A stretch of DNA of 64,000 nucleotides from Mycobacterium sp. Aquia_216. Lineage in GTDB: Bacteria; Actinomycetota; Actinomycetes; Mycobacteriales; Mycobacteriaceae. The notes beneath the pieces are model-generated. The model worked only from the letters and a program-made list of their open reading frames with translations, made no database searches and had not been told where the DNA came from. Shown here one piece after another: positions 60,657 to 64,000 of the stretch (its first letter is position 1; every line of letters begins with the position of its first letter). The stretch spans positions 5,766,001-5,830,000 of the forward strand of contig NZ_CP113529.1 in the NCBI RefSeq assembly GCF_026723865.1, written 5' to 3'. The translations under genes and the position numbers were made by a program.

Positions 60657-61637
60657 ATGGACGACGATTGGGAATTCGAAACGCCGGCAAAGGCCAATCC
60701 GCCACAGCCGCCGCGATCCCGGCCCACTCTGGCGATTGCGGGTGCCGCGGCCGTCGTCATCATCACGATCCTCGGCCTGGCCGGATACTTCGCGTTCGGG
60801 CGGACATCGTCCGGCAAGGCGGCGTCCACGCAGACCGTGACGTCAAGCTCTCCGTCACCCGCTGCCGGCCCTGTCGTGCTGCCGTTCACCCTCGCGGATC
60901 CCGAAGGCGTGGAAGTGGACCGAGCCGGCAATGTCTACGTCGCCGACTCGGGCGGCAACCGCGTGCTCGAGCTGCAAGCCGGTTCCACTACCCCGATCGA
61001 GTTACCCTTCACCGGCCTGAACCGTCCGGCGGGTCTGGCCACGGACACCAAGGGCAATCTCTATGTCGTCGACCAGAAAAACAGGCGGGTGCTCGAACTT
61101 GCCGCCGGCGCCAAGACCCAAATCGAGCTCCCGTTCACGGGCCTGACAGAGCCCCATGGCGTGACCGCAGACAGCGTCGGCGATGTCTACGTCGCCGACT
61201 TCAAAAACAACCAGGTACTCGAACTGCCGGTCGGCACCACCGTTCAGGTTCCGGTGCCGTTCACCGAGCTCAACCAGCCGTACGATCTGGCGGTGGACAG
61301 CAGCGACGGCATCTACGTCGCCGACGCCGGCAACAATCGGGTCCAGCAGCTGGCCGCGGGCACGACCACCCCGGTCATCCTCCCGTTCACCGGCCTGAAC
61401 TTTCCGAACAGCGTGGCGGTCGATCGGAGCAACAGCGTCTACGTCACCGACTTGAACAACAATCGGGTGCTCAGGCTGACGGCGGGCTCGAACACCGTGT
61501 CCTTGCTGCCTTTCGGCGATCTCTTCGCGCCCTATGGGATAGCGGTGGGACCTCAGGACGACGTGTTCGTGGTCGACTTCCACGACCGGGTGCTGAAGCT
61601 GGCGGCGGGATACCAGCCGACAGAGCTCGCACATTGA
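60657..61637 (+). CDS. Membrane-anchored NHL beta-propeller protein, Rv3524-like (326 aa)
   Basis: A cytosolic acidic start, one transmembrane helix (about 26-46: AIAGAAAVVIITILGLAGYF), then a Ser/Thr linker and six NHL-type blades of about 40 residues (about 72-325), each with NVYVADxGxNRVLEL and LPFTGLNxPxGLAxD. The layout is that of the PknD extracellular sensor without a kinase. It probably binds an extracytoplasmic ligand or protein. Its 5' and 3' ends match the remnant just upstream. It converges on the carbonic-anhydrase-like gene. Confidence 0.85.
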   Translation: MDDDWEFETPAKANPPQPPRSRPTLAIAGAAAVVIITILGLAGYFAFGRTSSGKAASTQTVTSSSPSPAAGPVVLPFTLADPEGVEVDRAGNVYVADSGGNRVLELQAGSTTPIELPFTGLNRPAGLATDTKGNLYVVDQKNRRVLELAAGAKTQIELPFTGLTEPHGVTADSVGDVYVADFKNNQVLELPVGTTVQVPVPFTELNQPYDLAVDSSDGIYVADAGNNRVQQLAAGTTTPVILPFTGLNFPNSVAVDRSNSVYVTDLNNNRVLRLTAGSNTVSLLPFGDLFAPYGIAVGPQDDVFVVDFHDRVLKLAAGYQPTELAH

Positions 61638-61647
61638 CCCGGTCGGT

Positions 61648-62172
61648 CTAGAGCGGCTCCAGCCCGGCGAGGTGGCGCTGCGCCAGATCGCGATAGGCCT
61701 GCGGGTTCAGGTTGATCCACATCTCGGCGCCGGTTCCGGCGATCGGGCCCTTGATCTGCGCCGGGGCTCCGACGACGAGCACCCCGGCCGGAATCTGACT
61801 GCCCGCTGTCACCAAAGAATGCGCGGCAACCAGGCTGCGCGCACCGATCACGGCGCCGTCCAGAACGGTGGCGTGGTTGGCGATCAGTGCCTCAGAACCG
61901 ACGTGAACCCCGTGGATGACACACATGTGGGCCACCGTCGCGCCCGGTCCGATATCGACGGGGATGCCCGGTGGCGCGTGCAGCACCGATCCATCCTGAA
62001 CATTGGCGCCTTCCCGCACGACGATCGGCCCGTAGTCGCCGCGTAGGACGGCGTTGAACCAAACCGACGCCCCGGCCTCGACCGTGACGTCGCCGATCAG
62101 GGTCGCGGTCGGCGCCACGAAAGCTGTCGGATCGATCCGTGGCGCCCGACCCTCGAAAGCAAACAGTGGCAT
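61648..62172 (-). CDS. Gamma-carbonic-anhydrase-like hexapeptide protein, Rv3525c-like (174 aa)
   Basis: Left-handed beta-helix trimer of the gamma-CA/PaaY/YrdA family. Hexapeptide repeats run through the protein. Zinc ligands are His in GSVLHAPPG and the two His of AHMCVIHGVHV, with the RGDYGPI and QDG motifs of the active site. Thioesterase-like PaaY members use the same site, so carbonic anhydrase activity is not certain. It is divergent from kshA, 82 bp from the KstR box. Confidence 0.88.
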   Translation of the reverse strand: MPLFAFEGRAPRIDPTAFVAPTATLIGDVTVEAGASVWFNAVLRGDYGPIVVREGANVQDGSVLHAPPGIPVDIGPGATVAHMCVIHGVHVGSEALIANHATVLDGAVIGARSLVAAHSLVTAGSQIPAGVLVVGAPAQIKGPIAGTGAEMWINLNPQAYRDLAQRHLAGLEPL

Positions 62173-62253
62173 CGTCTAGATATACCCCAGGCATGAAGGC
62201 CCCATGGAAGACCCAGCTAGACACGCTGTCGTTGCGCACGCGTGTCAAAAAAC

Positions 62254-62267
62254 TGTAACGTGTTCTA
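62254..62267. promoter_or_regulatory. KstR box upstream of kshA, TGTAACGTGTTCTA
   Basis: Exact TnnAACnnGTTnnA, 30 bp from the kshA start (62298) and 82 bp from the divergent carbonic-anhydrase-like gene. Confidence 0.82.
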
Positions 62268-62297
62268 GTTAGAGGGCTAGCACGTAGGAGGTGCCAG

Positions 62298-63470
62298 GTG
62301 ACTACCGACACTAAAGCGGTCGGCATCCGGGAAATCGATCCCGGTGCGTTGCCGACCAGATACGCCCGGGGCTGGCACTGCCTGGGCGTCGCGGAGGACT
62401 TCCGGGACGGCAAGCCGCACTCGGTTCAGGCGTTCGGCACCAAGCTGGTGGTTTTCGCCGACTCCCACGGCGACATCAAGGTGCTCGATGGCTACTGCCG
62501 GCACATGGGCGGTGATCTGTCCGAGGGCACCCTCAAGGGCGACGAAGTTGCCTGCCCGTTCCACGACTGGCGCTGGGGCGGCGACGGACGCTGCAAGCTG
62601 GTGCCCTACGCCAAGCGCACACCCAAGACGGCGCGCACCCGGTCCTGGACGACCGATGTGCGCGGCGGCCTGCTGTTCGTGTGGCACGACCACGAGAACA
62701 ACCCGCCCGACCCGGCCGTGCGCATTCCGGACATCCCGGAGGCTCACAGTGACGAGTGGACCGAATGGCGGTGGAACCGGATTCTCATCGAGGGGTCCAA
62801 CTGCCGCGACATCATCGACAACGTCACCGATATGGCGCACTTCTTCTACATCCATTTCGGGTTGCCGACGTACTTCAAGAATGTTTTCGAGGGCCACGTC
62901 GCCTCGCAGTACCTGCACAACGTGGGCCGGCCCGACGTCAACGATCTGGGGACCTCCTACGGCGAGGCACACCTGGACTCCGAGGCGTCCTACTTCGGGC
63001 CGTCGTTCATGATCAACTGGCTGCACAACAGCTACGGCGGCTTCAAGGCCGAGTCGATTCTGATCAACTGCCATTACCCGGTGACCCAGAACTCGTTCGT
63101 CCTGCAGTGGGGCGTCATCGTCGAGAAGCCCAAGGGCATGGACGAAAAGATGACCGAGAAGCTTTCCCGGGTTTTCACCGAGGGTGTCAGTAAGGGCTTC
63201 CTGCAGGACGTCGAAATCTGGAAGCACAAGACCAGGATCGACAACCCGCTGCTGGTCGAGGAGGACGGCGCCGTCTACCAGCTGCGTCGCTGGTATCAGC
63301 AGTTCTACGTCGACGCCGCCGATGTCGAGCCGGAGATGGTGGAGCGCTTCGAGATCGAGGTGGACACCACTCGCGCCATTGAACACTGGAACGTCGAGGT
63401 GGCCGAGAACCTCAAGGCACAGGACGCCGAAGCCCCTGCGGCCGAAGAAGTTCCAGCCGAACAGCACTGA
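62298..63470 (+). CDS. kshA: KshA, 3-ketosteroid 9alpha-hydroxylase oxygenase (390 aa)
   Basis: Rieske oxygenase that hydroxylates C9 of androst-1,4-diene-3,17-dione-type intermediates (preferentially CoA thioesters), opening ring B with the reductase KshB encoded elsewhere. Rieske ligands C67, H69, C86, H89 and mononuclear-iron ligands H181 and H186 with bridging D178 (DMAHFFYIHFG) are intact. GTG 62298 follows GTAGGAGG. The C-terminal acidic tail (AQDAEAPAAEEVPAEQH) is extra to the fold. Rv3526 orthologue. Confidence 0.95.
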   Translation: MTTDTKAVGIREIDPGALPTRYARGWHCLGVAEDFRDGKPHSVQAFGTKLVVFADSHGDIKVLDGYCRHMGGDLSEGTLKGDEVACPFHDWRWGGDGRCKLVPYAKRTPKTARTRSWTTDVRGGLLFVWHDHENNPPDPAVRIPDIPEAHSDEWTEWRWNRILIEGSNCRDIIDNVTDMAHFFYIHFGLPTYFKNVFEGHVASQYLHNVGRPDVNDLGTSYGEAHLDSEASYFGPSFMINWLHNSYGGFKAESILINCHYPVTQNSFVLQWGVIVEKPKGMDEKMTEKLSRVFTEGVSKGFLQDVEIWKHKTRIDNPLLVEEDGAVYQLRRWYQQFYVDAADVEPEMVERFEIEVDTTRAIEHWNVEVAENLKAQDAEAPAAEEVPAEQH

Positions 63471-63474
63471 CGAC

Positions 63475-63924
63475 ATGTCTGACGACCAGCCGGCGGTCCC
63501 CGACGTCGATCGGCTCGCCCGGTCGATGCTGTTGCTCCATGGTGACGGCCACGACCACGAAGACAAACCGGCCCGCAATGGCGGGTCTGGATCCTGGTCG
63601 AAGTCTAGGGATTTCGCGAACGACCCACAACGCGCGGCCGCGGTCCGCGAGGCCAGTCGCGCCGACCGCGAGCGCTATCTCACGTCGGGTCTGCAGCCGG
63701 TGGATTGCCGCTTCTGCCATGTCACGGTGAACGTGCGACGACTGGGCCCGGGACATACTGCGGTGCAATGGAATGCCGAGGCATCGCAGCGGTGCGCCCA
63801 CTTTGCCGAAGTGCGTGAGTCCGGCGGTGACACCGCCCGAACCAGGTCTTGCCCGCGGCTGTCCGACAGCATCGAGCATGCGGTGGCCGAAGGTTACCTG
63901 GAGCAGGAACCCGACGAGGACTAG
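63475..63924 (+). CDS. Conserved hypothetical protein, Rv3527-like (149 aa)
   Basis: ATG 63475 begins 4 bp after the kshA stop, so the pair is co-translated. A disordered acidic/His-rich start (HGDGHDHEDKPARNG) precedes a compact domain with cysteines CRFC (about 78-81), RCAHF (about 107) and CPRL (about 126) that could bind a metal; the spacing is zinc- or Fe-S-like. No known family is claimed. Constant association with kshA suggests a helper role (inference). Confidence 0.82.
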   Translation: MSDDQPAVPDVDRLARSMLLLHGDGHDHEDKPARNGGSGSWSKSRDFANDPQRAAAVREASRADRERYLTSGLQPVDCRFCHVTVNVRRLGPGHTAVQWNAEASQRCAHFAEVRESGGDTARTRSCPRLSDSIEHAVAEGYLEQEPDED

Positions 63925-64000
63925 GCCGGTTCACCCTCGCCGCGCGACTGTAACTACCAACGGTGCCACGCGCGAAATGTGTTGCCAGTTGCCGTCTCGC

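Noticed and set aside
1..64000. tRNA, rRNA or CRISPR loci
   Set aside because: None was recognised by eye on either strand: no CCA-proximal cloverleaf arms, no rRNA-conserved segments, no short regularly spaced repeats.

Overview
The window is chromosomal DNA from a mycobacterium. The gene order from about 19.5 kb to the right end follows the Mycobacterium tuberculosis Rv3484-Rv3527 block (cpsA, otsA, the mce4 operon, fadE26-fadE27-fadD17, ilvX, fadD19/echA19, cyp142, ltp4-ltp3, kshA). GC content is high and GTG/TTG starts are frequent. The KstR operator pattern TnnAACnnGTTnnA recurs in the right places. Locus-tag comparisons come from memory of the M. tuberculosis map. The left third does not follow that order and looks like species- or clade-variable DNA.

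Left region (1-19.5 kb). This holds: an amidohydrolase and an SDR; a DUF732 membrane protein; a divergent SDR/TetR pair around a palindromic operator; three consecutive genes (secreted DUF5666-like protein, Rcp1-type response regulator, RsbW-like ATPase), each preceded by a SigF-type promoter; a P450 overlapping a UbiB/ABC1-type kinase, divergent from a TetR gene; a CysJ/CPR-like diflavin reductase behind an IdeR-like iron box; an enoyl-CoA hydratase; an envelope/secreted group (Pro/Thr-rich protein, LpqH-family lipoprotein, trypsin-like protease); an alpha/beta hydrolase; a TDT-family exporter; and a decayed membrane-protein gene.

Middle (19.5-38.5 kb). This holds: CpsA (LCP phosphotransferase); a KstR-box-preceded pair of SDRs with a neighbouring enoyl-CoA hydratase; a DivIVA-like coiled-coil protein; a 54-residue ORF abutting otsA; and the complete mce4 steroid-import operon (yrbE4A-yrbE4B-mce4A-F plus two Mce-associated proteins), tightly packed on the minus strand.

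Right (38.5-64 kb). These are cholesterol/sterol catabolism genes: Hsd4A, FdxD, the ChsE4-ChsE5 acyl-CoA dehydrogenase, FadD17, IlvX, FadD19, EchA19, CYP142, an ADC-like protein, an F420-type oxidoreductase, a DUF35 protein, Ltp4, Ltp3 and KshA. Accessory genes are interleaved with them: a serine hydrolase with SxxK/SDN motifs, an amidase/TetR pair, a fructosamine-kinase-like protein, a SnoaL-fold protein, an NHL beta-propeller protein next to the remnant of a paralogue, and a DUF559 nuclease-like gene bracketed by two copies of a 60-bp palindrome. That bracketed gene is the most unusual structure in the window. Mce4 would import sterol, CYP142 and the FadD/FadE/EchA/Hsd4A/Ltp set would shorten the side chain, and KshA would start ring opening, with KstR coordinating the set.
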